Of a stretch of 64,000 bases of DNA, positions 1 through 11,089 are shown in pieces. Positions within the stretch are counted from its first letter, which is position 1; each line of letters begins with the position of its first letter. The notes under the pieces were generated by a model. It did no database searches. It was not told where the DNA came from and saw only the letters and a list, made by a program, of their open reading frames with translations. Source of the DNA: Adiantum capillus-veneris. Lineage: Eukaryota > Streptophyta > Polypodiopsida > Polypodiales > Pteridaceae. Location of the stretch: NCBI GenBank assembly GCA_014529385.2, contig CM043951.1:113801469-113865468 (forward strand), written 5' to 3'. The translations under genes were made by a program, and so were the position numbers.

Positions 1-3000
1 AACACCAAAAGCCAGCAAAACTTCAAAGAACCATAGTCAATCGGTCGAATACGCAACGGACTATATTGGTATGGCGGCCAAAATTACCAATTCAGAATGG
101 GCCAACAACACAAGTAGGGAGGCCAAAGATGATCATCAAGCAATTATCTACAACTGTCAATGTCAAGCCACATCATGCAAACAGCACGATGAAACAAGCA
201 CAATCAACAACAAAAACTACAAGGATCTATAAGACCCAAGTCATCAAAGGGGAAAGAAAGAATGTTCCACCAGAAAATGCAACAAAATATATGACAATAT
301 CGACTTCAAAGGATCCACATACGCCAATTCAAAACCAGTGGAAAACAATCAAACAGGCATATTTACAACTTCTCCTTGCAAAGAAAATCTGCCAGCCAAC
401 TCAAGCTACCACAGGAAACCTCAACGACAAATGCCAATAAGCGAATCGCTTATACCTTCCTCTTACACCGCATAAATTCTTTCTACATGCATTGACTGCA
501 CATGCATATAGGGCTATATTACAAGGCCTGCATTAGAACGAGTTCACACCCATGCACAGCACATACCCTTGACGATACCCTGTCGTCTGGGAGGACTCCA
601 ACTAGGAGGGGGGAAGGCATTCCAAATGCGGACTCATGTCATATATTAGAGGGCAATGTTTGTGAGCAATTTTTCAACCATTTTTGTGTTTTATTGTGTG
701 ATTTTGGGAAAAAGAATATGCCCTCATAATTAATCAGAATTGGGGACCAAATCATCATACATGAGCCCCTAGGGATGCGTATAGACTATAAAGAGAGTCA
801 AATCTGGCCAAAAAATGTCTAAAAACAGCAAAAAGTAGGCCAAGATTGACGATTATGAGCGAGAATGTACATAGACGAGAGAAAAGTGAGCTACAAAGTG
901 TTTTTCTTTTCATTGGTATTTTTATAGGTTGGAATTGCTATTTTTGGGTTATTTTGGGATTTATTTGCTTTATTTTAGCCATTTTCTAGCAAAAATTATA
1001 GAAAACAATCCGTAATCCAGATGGAAACACAAAAGAAGAGACGCTTTATCGGAGCAAGGTAAAGAAGACACAGAAAAAATAGGGACTGCAAAGGTGACAG
1101 GGCAAAATGACCACCGTCATGAAGGGACCTCCAACAGGAGAAATCTACAAAAATTGTAGAACTGGAGCAACCGAGGTCCAAATCAAGAAATTTGGGAGCC
1201 TAAATCGCATCTCGCAAAAAGTTATGGCCACAAGTAAAAGATGGGAAAATTTTGTGTTGGAGTCTCGATTACATAGAGAGAGGCTAGGCTAGAAATCTCT
1301 CATTTGAGTCATTTTCCATTGTGAGAGAGAGAGAGAGCTCCCTACAGCAGTTGAGACTTCCAGAAGCTCATCCATCGTGCACGGTCACCATATCAACATC
1401 AGATATGAGAGGTACGCTCGTCAACACTGACTATAAGTGTTGTTTACTTCAGTTAGTCGCAAAACCTCGCCAGCATCACAATCACAACCTGTGCACACAT
1501 ACGGTAGACTGGTTGTTAGGGAGACCTAGAGGCCACCAAATGGAACCAAAATTGAAAGGCACAATGCCTATAGCTTAGGGATCAAGCCTATGACCTCGGA
1601 AAGCGCTAAGGAAGCCACCCAAAAAACCCTAATTTCACAGGACCTGCAAAAGGGCAACTGAACCAAGGTGATCGGAAATGAGCCAAAACTCATAGACAGC
1701 AAGCCAATAACCTCGACAAACCGACTGAAGGGTTAGACCATGAAAAAGTTTGTCAAAACGGAGCCTAAAGTCCCTATCTGACAAAAACTGCACAAAGCGT
1801 CACGATACTCTAACGGGCCGACCAAGTGACAAAATGACACCAAATTTAACAAGGTATATCCAAAAGAGGTCAACTACGAGATGGAATGTGTCCACTCAAG
1901 AAAAAGCTCTTCCATTAGGGCAAATGCCAGCAACAGGCCAGAAAGATGTCCAAATGGTCGTTCTTGGTGATGTAAACACCAAAACAACAACTGACTGCTT
2001 TGATGGAAGGTCAAAAGGAAATAAAAGACAGCCGGAGTCATACAATGACAAAAAAAAACGGCGACCATCACCTAAGTGGTCTACTTCGACTCAAGGACCA
2101 GCTAAGTGCTGCAAACAGGGAGTACACTCTTCTAAATTGATTAAAAGTTAATGTGTGTGTCTAGGAGAGCCTATTAACACCATTGTGGTCAACTAACATC
2201 AAAAAAACTTGTAAAAATGACTAAGTACTCAGTCTATCGCGATAGACTTTCTATTACAATTAGACAAGTAAAATTTTGATTTTGGCTTCATGAGGGGTGC
2301 TAACAAGGAATATTGACCACCGTTATCAAATCAAGGTGCAAAAGGGATCTCTTTTGGCCAAATAACTTAGTCTATCACGATAGACTTGCTACTACAATAT
2401 TTGGGGGAAAGACTTTTCAAAATTTTCACAAGATAGACTTGGGGAAGCACATAAAGGCAGTACACCAAATTTGGTGACAGGATGGACTCATATGGCAAGC
2501 CGAGAAAGATATGACGACAACTCAGAGTCATAACAGGACATCTCAAGGGCAGACAGTTAAAATTCACATGTGAGAGGTCAGGCAACCTTACATCAACTAG
2601 GAGAAGGCAGATAGAGGATCACAGATCCAAAAGATGACAAAATGACACTAAGTTACAGTCTAAGCAGAGTGATACTAGGCCATCTAACCAAAAATTTGAA
2701 TTAACAGTTGGCTTCAACATGATGCAAGAAGACTACCCACTAAGTTTGAGCCCAGAACAACACGAAATGAAGGAGATAGACCAACATCTCTTGGAAGGAA
2801 TCGGGAAAAATGGGAGTTGATCCAAAAAGGGGTCACTTGACATTCATTTGAGGTGGAATTGGGAATTGGGATCAGATCATGTGCAAGGTATGAGAAACCA
2901 ATTGGTGGAGGCACAACTGCAAAATAGGACCCTTGTCAAAATATGGCCAGTCTATCGCGATAGACTGAGCAAAAGTTGCAAATGAACTGATTTTCAGTTT

Positions 3001-3262
3001 GGGATTATAGAGTGACCTTACATACCCTGTGAATATACACCACAAAAAATTTCAAGGCATTTGGACTTGTTCTCCTTCACCAACAACATAAATTTGAAGC
3101 CGTTAGAGTCACACAATGGAAGAGCTTGTCTATCTGCTAACATGTTACCTTAACTCATCTTGGGATTAAAAAGGCTCATCTAGATGCATGATTAAGTGGT
3201 AATCAATTTAGAAGAGAAGTACTATGTTTGTACATTAACTGTTAATTGTGAATACAGGATCC
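1..3262 (+). other. Non-coding internal region of a plus-strand LTR element
   Basis: No convincing coding frame is seen; the longest frames (up to 133 codons) show no domain I recognise and lack codon periodicity by eye. The stretch is A-rich on the plus strand and carries a repeated 18-bp palindrome near 2.2-3.0 kb. It leads directly into the long ORF that starts near 3263, and that ORF ends at a polypurine tract and LTR, so this is most likely the internal untranslated part of the same retroelement. Its 5' LTR and any pol gene would lie left of the window. No copy of the 6702-7190 LTR was found here. Confidence 0.45.
2231..2966. repeat. Three copies of an 18-bp palindrome
   Basis: AGTCTATCGCGATAGACT occurs at 2231-2248 and 2949-2966 as a perfect palindrome, and at 2369-2386 with one change at the centre (CACG for CGCG). 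The first two copies by position also share about 12 following bases (CTAYTACAAT). A half-site lies near 2432-2440 and a truncated copy (AGTCTATCGCGACTG) near 7280, beyond the LTR. The palindrome can form a cruciform or act as a dimeric binding site; no known motif is assigned. Confidence 0.85.
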
Positions 3263-6200
3263 ATGGATGCTTCTCCGGGAAAAATAAAAGGCAAGAACCT
3301 GGCAACGGAAGGTGCAATACCCTATGCACTTCTACCCAATTCACTAAAGCCAGTGGCCACATGGATACCTGCAAACATGCAACAGGCAGCAGCCTTTCAG
3401 ATCTATCAAGGTTCATATGTGGATGAAAAAAGAAATTTAGTGGATACAGTGATGATCCCCAAGGAGGCAGAAAATTACTTGAAAAGATCACCGCAAAGGT
3501 CATGGCTCAAAAAAGTTGGCTTGTGGAACTTTGTATCACTACCACTAGTAGGGATAGATTTCAAGAGGGTACAACACCTAATTGAGACTATCCAAGAAGA
3601 TGGAACTTGCAGAGTGGTAGGCATGGATAATGAAGTGATGGAGATCCAGATCACCAAAGAGATCATCAAGGAGGCATTGAAATTGTCTGATCAAGGAGCC
3701 AACATGAGAGAAAGAATGGAAAACCTTACAGTCTACTTGCAAAAGTCCAAACTACCTTCTTTTGAACTCATAGCAAACCTGGAAGTAAGAGAACTGACAC
3801 AGATCTACAGTCAGTGTTTGTTGAGCTACAGCAAAAGACCGCCAAGATACACTACACCACACGGGAGCATCTCAAGCACACTTACATGGGCTATGGGAAT
3901 GACACATGAGTTCTATATAGATCACGCATCATATCTATTTGAAGAAGTGACAAAGCTACGACAGTACATACCAAATTACATTGCAGGAGGAGAAGTCCTA
4001 AACAGAGTAATATACCAGGCCATAGGCGCGGCAGATCAGTTGCCACCTGCTCCTCATCAGAACGACTGGCTGGTATTAATAGAGAATATCGAAGACAGAT
4101 CACAAAGGAAAGTACCGGCCTCTATTAACACCATTGGAGGACGCAGGCTGGAAAGAGTAACAAGAAGTACACAAGAAAAGATGGAAGAAGAAAGAAGAAC
4201 TGAAGAGGAAGATGTCCGACTAAAGAAGTGGAAAGCGGAAATGGAAAACAACACCAGGTTGCAGAAGGTAGCAAAAATGGAAAGAATGCTAGAAGGATTT
4301 GTTCTCGAGAGATCTCTACGAGGCGATGTAGGCGCCACTTGGAAACCTTCTAGTAGCACTTACACACTGAGAACGAAGAATAAAAACAATCCAGCTTTTG
4401 AGTTGGACTGGTTCGAGAGGTACATCCAAGAAAGAAATGCTAGGGACAAACCAGAATTGCTACTAGAAGAGAAGGATCTCCAAACTTTGAGAGATCAGTT
4501 GAGGCCAACTTCACGAGATAAGGAAACACCACCGCGATCTCCAAGGCCAGAGAGAAGTGAGAGGCAATCAACCCCACCTGCTGACTCTCCTTCGCATTCA
4601 GAAAGCTCACATCGTGATGAGAGAGTTCATACACCACCCAGTGAAGAAGAAGAAGAAGAAATAATAGATGGTCACCCAAACACTGGAACCATATCACAAA
4701 TTGATAAAGGCAAGCAAAAGGAGGTGGATCAGACAAAAGATAAAGCTTCCTCCTCTCAAGAAATTGAGCTGGAAGCTACTATAGATGAAGATTTGCAGTG
4801 AATGGAGACACTACTAAACCGAACAAGACTGCACAATCAATGGCTAGCTGATCAGAACAGGTCCAACAAAACGAAGTTAGAAAAAACCCATCAAGAAGTT
4901 ATGAGACTGCAGGAGCAAAGAGATGACACTCTAAAACTGATCAGCATCAGAGATGCTGAGATCTTGGGGCTCAAAAGCACGGTAAATCTCCTCAAAGACA
5001 ATTTACAGGAGTCTGAAGATTTCAATGCCATTTGTGAAGATACAATCAATGTATTCCTTGAAGATGTCAGTGACAGAGATGAACACATCCATAAGTTGGA
5101 AAAAGAAAAGCAAGATGCGCTGGAGACAGTCAAAAGTTTGCAAGTTGTCATCAATGACTTACAAATTGAAGTCAAAGATTTGAGAGCAGTAACAGATATA
5201 CAAGCAAGGGAAATAGAACGAGCTAAGAAACAAAAAGCGTCGCTACCAACAACACCGGTAGTCCACCCGCAAGAAGAAGTGGTTGCACTGAAGAGGGAGC
5301 TGGAGTTGGAAAGAAAACAACGCTTAATGATAGCCGAAAGTGCGCTTAGAGCAGAGGATCAACTACAAAGGCAAATTTCGGACTTACAAAGTGAACAGCA
5401 ACAAGGACCAGCTCCTGACAGTGAAATAGAAAGCATTGTTTCCAAATCACTCAAGGAAGAAAATGAAAATTTGCACATCAGGGTAAAAGAGTTAGAGGAG
5501 TCTGTAGCTCAAAAAGAAATGGAATTTCAAGCTCTCCAAATCAATAGTAGAATAATGGCTGCGCAAATCGCAAGTCTACAAACTGCAAGGCAACACCAAG
5601 GACAGGTACGAGTGCATCTGGAGCAAGCAGCCACGGATTTGGCTGGACTCGCCGAAGTATATGGGGGTCAAGATGACTACGAGGAAGAATCAGATGATCA
5701 AGAGGCCCCAGATACATAGACTGATCAAACTAGCTCCAAAGACCAAGAAATAGAAGAAGATTCAATCACGAGATTGGAAGAGCAGAGACTGGCCGAGCAA
5801 ATGGAAAAACAATCAGAAATGATATGGTACAATGCAATGCAACTAGAAAAGGAGATGCTACAAGGGCTCTCCACATCAGGCAAAACAGCAGCAGAGCTAC
5901 GGGAGGAATGGAATGCCCCTATGTTACCCTATGCTCTGCTGAAATACGAAACTCTGACACATCAACAGCAGCTCACAAAAGAAGAACAAGTGCCAGTGTT
6001 TGAAGGAGAATTACAAGATCGGGAACAACAAAACAGGATAGTAGACATCCAGCCAAAGTGGAGGCGTCAATGGCTTTTGGATCACCCTAATAACCTAGTC
6101 CACTTAGTCAACGCACCGCCTGAGTTGAGGAATGATAGAACTTTTTTCCCAACTCCCCGAACATACACCTACAGCCAACATAAAGCACTACAAAACAGAA

Positions 6201-6655
6201 ATCCGACATGGCTAAATTATCAAGTATTGCCAAGGCCTGCAGAGGGAGAGAGAATATCCGGTTCTTACATGGTGAAAACCCTTCAGGGCGCCATCGCAGA
6301 ATTCGGAGGCTCTCCCGACCTATCCTGCAAGATGCTATGTAAAATAGCTCGAACCTTTTTGGCCTGTCTCACAGTCTTCTCAGAAAGCTGGACTTCAGAG
6401 TATATGAATACCAAAAGAAGCATCTCAGACCTGTCATACGATCTAAGTGGGCCACCTACAGAGCCAGTATTGTTTGCCTATTTCAAACAGCTAATGTCTC
6501 TGCCAAGCTACCATCTCCAAACCTTCGAAGAAGCATTTTACACAGGCTTCTTCATGTACAAGTCCAAAATTTTTGGCCCATTAATGGCAAGCGAGTCTAT
6601 GAGATATGATGCGTTTCTACATCAAATCAACCAAGAAGGACGACAACGACACTGA
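3263..6655 (+). pseudogene. Long retroelement accessory ORF with coiled coil, two in-frame stops
   Basis: One reading frame runs from the ATG at 3263 (open from a GTG at 3248) to the TGA at 6653-6655. It is interrupted only by TGA at 4799-4801, immediately followed by ATG, and TAG at 5717-5719; no frameshift is seen. Without those stops the product is about 1,130 residues. The first ~350 residues (motifs WNFVSLPLVG, EIQITKEIIKEAL) loosely recall the Athila ORF1 or plant-mobile type domains of retroelements. A charged E/K/R-rich tract and S/P-rich linker follow, then ~300 residues of heptad-rich coiled coil (4802-5719), then a 290-residue C-terminal part that I do not recognise. It is directly upstream of a polypurine tract and LTR, the position of env-like or extra ORFs in plant LTR elements. 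No RT, protease or integrase lies upstream in the window. It could also be the gag-like gene of a non-autonomous element. Two stops in over 1,100 codons suggest recent loss or readthrough. Confidence 0.6.
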
Positions 6656-6690
6656 AGACAAAGACGATCATGTCGTGGTAGACATGAATT

Positions 6691-6701
6691 AGGAGGGGGA
6701 G
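6691..6701 (+). other. Polypurine tract
   Basis: AGGAGGGGGAG abuts the TGTTG start of the LTR, as expected for the primer of plus-strand DNA synthesis. It lies 36 bases after the end of the long ORF. Confidence 0.75.
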
Positions 6702-7190
6702 TGTTGGAGCCCCATTTGTCCAACTATTGTAATGAGCCCATCTTGTAAAGCATATCAAATTCCCATTTTTATGTCAATGACGTCTTATCATTTTGATCCA
6801 CTTGTCTGGGTTATGTAAAGATTAATTAGTCAGTCAGGACCCATATTTGTTCCCACTTTGTAATTATGAGGAAGAGAACCCATGTACATTTTTGAGCTAA
6901 GGTGACTCAAGTATAAAGGTCACCTTAGAACCATTTGGAGGATAACATTTTTTTATTATTAATCCTGTGTCGTACGAGTCTGAGAGAGAGAGAGAGAGAG
7001 TGAGTATGTCTTATCCTCTTCGCTACGCGTTTCTCCCTCACCGGATTCATGACGTGACCACATCATCGCGGTAGTCTCTCCGAGAGCTACATGCCCATGC
7101 CACGCATTCATATTTTCGAGCTGTTCGCGATCGATCCTTCATCGAGCTTGTTTTCCTTGTAAGTAACACAAACAGTGTCTATTTTCAACA
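6702..7190 (+). repeat. 3' LTR (489 bp)
   Basis: The segment begins TGTTG and ends CAACA, a perfect 5-bp terminal inverted repeat of LTR type, and follows a polypurine tract. It holds a TATA box (6912-6917), a short (GA)n run near 6982 and a run-out ending TATTTTCAACA. No second LTR is in the window, so the end at 7190 rests on the inverted repeat and overall look only; an alternative TGTT...AACA end near 7626 cannot be fully excluded. Confidence 0.65.
6912..6917 (+). promoter_or_regulatory. TATA box of the LTR
   Basis: GTATAAAGG lies about 210 bases into the LTR, a plausible U3 promoter position for sense transcription. Confidence 0.5.
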
Positions 7191-7628
7191 ATCAAGTGCT
7201 CTATGGAAAGAGAAAGAGATTAGCTACACATAGATATTCTTAGACTTAGGTTTCGCCCACTTTTGGATTATGACGTGTGAGTCTATCGCGACTGTAATGG
7301 AGATAACTCGGGTTCAAATCTAGTGAGATTAGACTTATAGGTAAGTATATCCTATGGAGAGGATGGTGCCTAGTAAGTTTGATGCAATTCCGAGTTCATT
7401 GGAAGTGTAAACGGTGTTGTGAGCGTTTAGGGATAGAGTGGGTTGCATTCTACCAGGGTTAGTGATTGATGCATCATGAAAGTGCGTATGTGTAGATTGG
7501 TCTCAGCCTGACAAGCTAACGAGATTGCCTACGTGCACCTACGGGTTAGTCATGTCATCGGATGATAAGTATGTTGTCTGTGTTGTGCTTGCGAGCATGA
7601 ATAGGGGAGTAGTTATGCCCTAAAACAG
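7191..7628. other. Gap with no recognised gene
   Basis: Nothing coding is seen. It contains a truncated copy of the AGTCTATCGCGATAGACT palindrome at about 7280 and a B-box-like GGGTTCAAATC at about 7308 without a convincing A box. It may be the 3' untranslated part of the minus-strand gypsy fragment to its right. Confidence 0.4.
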
Positions 7629-9950
7629 TCATGCAGGCTGAGTACTTGAAATATTACTACTTGCTGCAACTACAAGGGTTGAAGTGCTAGGTTCATGGGC
7701 AGCCGACAAGGACGAGTTAACCACTTTTGAATCTTGGCTATCCTGCAACTTCGCTAGAGTCTGCAACATAGGTGACTCTGCTTCAAGGATAGGGGTAAGA
7801 GTCGGTGGTCGTGTCATGACACTACCAATACCAAAATCAATAGTGCATATGGTTTCCAACATCCACGTGCGTCCAAGGTTTATGTTGCCCTCCATAGTTC
7901 CAGCAGGCATGACCAAAAAGTCTTGAGCTATAACCCCATTGTCATAACTGAGAGAAGTGTTCCAAGTACCAAAAATCACAATTTTTTTCTTGTTCACACC
8001 CTTGACTTGGATAATACTCTCAGATAAAGGTGGATTTTCTAACTGACACCACTAACTGACACCAAACTCCATATGAAAACAGATTATATCTAGCACCCGT
8101 GTCCAATAAGGCATTATATAGCACTTTTCCATAGGTGTTATTTAGCTCAATAGGGTATTGTAGAGGTGTGTTAGAGTCCAACCAATCATCCTCTGTTGCA
8201 ACGTGGAATGCATGTGTAACTCCAAGGTTGGCCTCTCGTTGGCGTCGTATGCGTTGTTGTCGCTCTTTAGCCTCAGCTTGAGCTTGTATCTTCTTCAATT
8301 CTGTTTGTGCCTTGGCTGCCTTTTTTTGATGGATGGCACACAGCTCTTCCTGGTTTAGAGGATCATAGTACCTTTTGAATTTACTCCCATTGAGGAATGC
8401 AATGGTTTCAACTCCATCTAGAGTCTCCACACAAATGGTTCCTTGTGGGGTGATTTCACATACTCTATATGGTCCTTTTCTCGCATATTTCAACTTTTTC
8501 TTTTTGTTACGCACTCCATACATAAGAAATTTATCACCAACATTGATATCTTTGTTCTTTAGATGAAGATCAAACAATTTCTTCCTTCTATCTTTCTCCA
8601 CAAGTGCATTTTGCACAGCTAATTGCATCTCTTCATCTAGACTTTCAAGGATATATAATCGCTCAACTAAGGCGTTACCATCCCAACCTTCTTGAGAAGC
8701 TACTCAAAGACTATGAATGACAAACTCCCATGGCATAACCGCTTCTTGGCCATACACCATCTTAAATGGTGTGCAGTTAATGGCAACTTTGTATGCAATA
8801 CGATAAGACCATAAAGTTGAAGTCAGCTTTAAATCCCAATCTGTGCAATGAGCTTCCACCGTTTTGGTCAAGATAGAGATTAAGGTCTTGTTGGTGCTCT
8901 CAGCTTGTCCATTTGCTTGTGGATAATAAGGTGTGAACTTATGGTCAGCTATCATGAAGTTGGTAGTGAGTTCTTTTATCACTCCATTTATAAAATGAGT
9001 ACCATTGTCACTCACAATCTCAAATGGACAACCAAATCTTGTAATAATGTTGTCAAAGAGAAACTTGGCAATTGACCTCGCATTAGCCTTACGTGTCATG
9101 CTAACTTCCACCCACTTTGTCACATAGTCAGTGGCAACGATAATATATCGAGATTGAGTGCTACGAGTTGCCAAACTAACTGGGCCTACAAAGTCTAAAC
9201 CCCATTTTTCAAATGGTTGAGTCACTTTAACAGGATATAAGGACATCTTATCCTTTCATTGTGTGATCTTGTAATGTTGGCATTCATCACATCCTTTTGC
9301 AAAAAGTAATGCATCTTTGAATAAGGTAGGCCACCGATAACATGATTGCAACACCTTTCTAGCTGTTAGTTCCCCTGAGAAATGTCCTCCAGCTATACCC
9401 ATGTGGGCTTCTTGTAGTATGTATAAATACTCATCCTCACAGGCACAACATCTAAGAATATCATCCTTCCCTAGCCTGTAGAGAGCTCATGCAATGAGAG
9501 AATAAGGTTCACATTCTTTTAACAGTTTTTGAGCTATGTCCTTACGAATCTCTTTGGATGGAAAACCATTAACTAAAAAGTCCACAATCTTCTCACTCCA
9601 TTCCGGTATGGTTTCGACTAGGAATAGAGAAGTATCAGGAAATTCATCATCGACTCCTATAGGGGCTTCACCATTGGGTATGCGAGACAAATGATCCGCC
9701 ATGATATGTTTTTTACCAGGTCTCACTACAACGGTAAAATCAAAATCAAGGAGAATTAACAACCATTGTGTAATTATTCCCATGGAACAAGGTTTATTTA
9801 CTAGATACAACAAGGCTTGATGATCCACATAGAAAACAAACTTGTTGGCAAGAAGGTAGTAGCGAAATTTCTTTACTGCATAAATCATAGGGGGATTTAA
9901 CATTTGCGAGTTTTTCATTTCAATTTTTTTTTTGACAATTTTAGCAATCT
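7629..9950 (-). pseudogene. Ty3/gypsy pol fragment: RNase H - integrase - aspartic protease
   Basis: From right to left one frame encodes the RNase H end (MIYAVKKFRYYLL, FYVDHQALLYLVNK, MADHLSRIP; ~9900-9660), the integrase zinc finger (H-x-H then CDEC; ~9425-9260), the DDE core (GLDFVGP, VSDNGTHF, NGQAEST; 9230-8720), an integrase C-terminal domain (GPYRV, FLNGSKFKRYYDPL; ~8560-8350), an E/K/Q-rich linker, and a retropepsin start (ALLDTGARYN, DTG codons at 8097-8105). A 13-bp tandem duplication at 8039-8064 then shifts the frame; the other frame carries the rest of the protease, including the NLGRTWM motif near 7861-7880, and ends at 7629. Three stops (about 9487, 9250 and 8704) are TGA where CGA fits. 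RT is missing: similarity stops near 9900 at an AT-rich junction. Protease after integrase is not the usual gypsy order (protease-RT-RNase H-integrase). Confidence 0.85.
8039..8064 (-). repeat. 13-bp tandem duplication causing frameshift
   Basis: CTAACTGACACCA is present twice in perfect tandem (8039-8051, 8052-8064). The two halves of the protease domain lie in different frames on either side; one copy of the 13-mer would put them in the same frame, so the duplication is the likely inactivating event. Confidence 0.85.
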
Positions 9951-10196
9951 TTAGAGTTTTTTTAACCAAATATGTGTCATTGCATAAAGTATCTATTTAA
10001 TGTAATTTTCAATCGTCATAAGACTCCATATATGTGTGGTTGACGGAGAGAGAAAGTATAAATTCTAGAGAGATAGTATTTATGCGAGTTACCATTGGAA
10101 GAAGAGATCATAAATCCTTGAGAGAGAGAGAGAGAGAGAGAGTGACTTCTCTTCTAGAGAGAGAAAGTAAAATCATAGAGTTGTATATCACTACGC

Positions 10197-10271
<75 letters not shown>

Positions 10272-11089
10272 GAGGGCATAACGACGCAAAAAATGTAAAC
10301 AAATAAAATCACCATTTCACAACTCATTCCATTAGAGTCAAATATGCTCGCAATGCATGTGATCAGAGTCAAATAATCCACAGCATATAAACATGCGATA
10401 AAGTAAAAAATCATGCAGAATAGAGACAACACTAATTTCAGAGTTAAATATAATCCACAGCATATATAAATGTGATGAAGTCAAAAATAATGCCAGATAG
10501 AGACAATACTATTTTTCCCAAGCAATTGCTTTTTGGAACAACATAAGTTTGAGGATGTAAGTACATTCGCAAAACTACCACAGGATAAGATCAAAATTAA
10601 AGTACAAAAAAGGATAGTCGCCATAAATGTAATGGTCACTCTAAAAGGCAAGTAATTTGCTCCCAAATAGCTTGCAATATGCTTCATATCTTTTGCTTGA
10701 AATTTGAAATCCTTTGCTGCACAAACAATGTTTTTTCAAGATAAATAATCACAAGTATAATAAACCAAAATAAATACAGAAAAACACTTTCATATCATAG
10801 ATCAATATTCTAGTTGAGTGAAAGAAGCATACCAAACCAGTTGTAATTAAATGGAGGGAGAAATCATCCTTGGTTGTCCAAGAATAAAAGCGATGTCCAT
10901 TGGTGAGAGGGTTGGCTGATGAATAATCATGTGCTCCTTAGGTTCAAGTCCGAGCACTTTTGTGTACACATAGTACATATGTTTGCATGCCAAAAAGGAT
11001 TTGTTGGTATTCTCTCGCTTCTGAAAATCCGAACACGTGCATACTGGACTCTGTTTTATATGAATCTCATAACTATTTTCAGTGAGAAC
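9951..11089. other. Gap: microsatellites and a short tandem duplication
   Basis: There is no recognised gene. (GA)n runs lie at about 10121-10141 and 10203-10267. A ~76-bp imperfect tandem duplication starts near 10373 and 10449 (ATAATCCACAGCATAT...AGAGACAAYACT). The right part (10.7-11.09 kb) may be 3' untranslated sequence of the transposase gene. Confidence 0.6.

Noticed and set aside
66-440. 124-codon plus-strand frame near the left edge
   Set aside because: A/C-rich sequence with few stops by composition; no recognisable domain or start context.
7300-7320. B-box-like GGGTTCAAATC suggesting a tRNA or SINE
   Set aside because: No A box at the right distance and no tRNA-like stems nearby.
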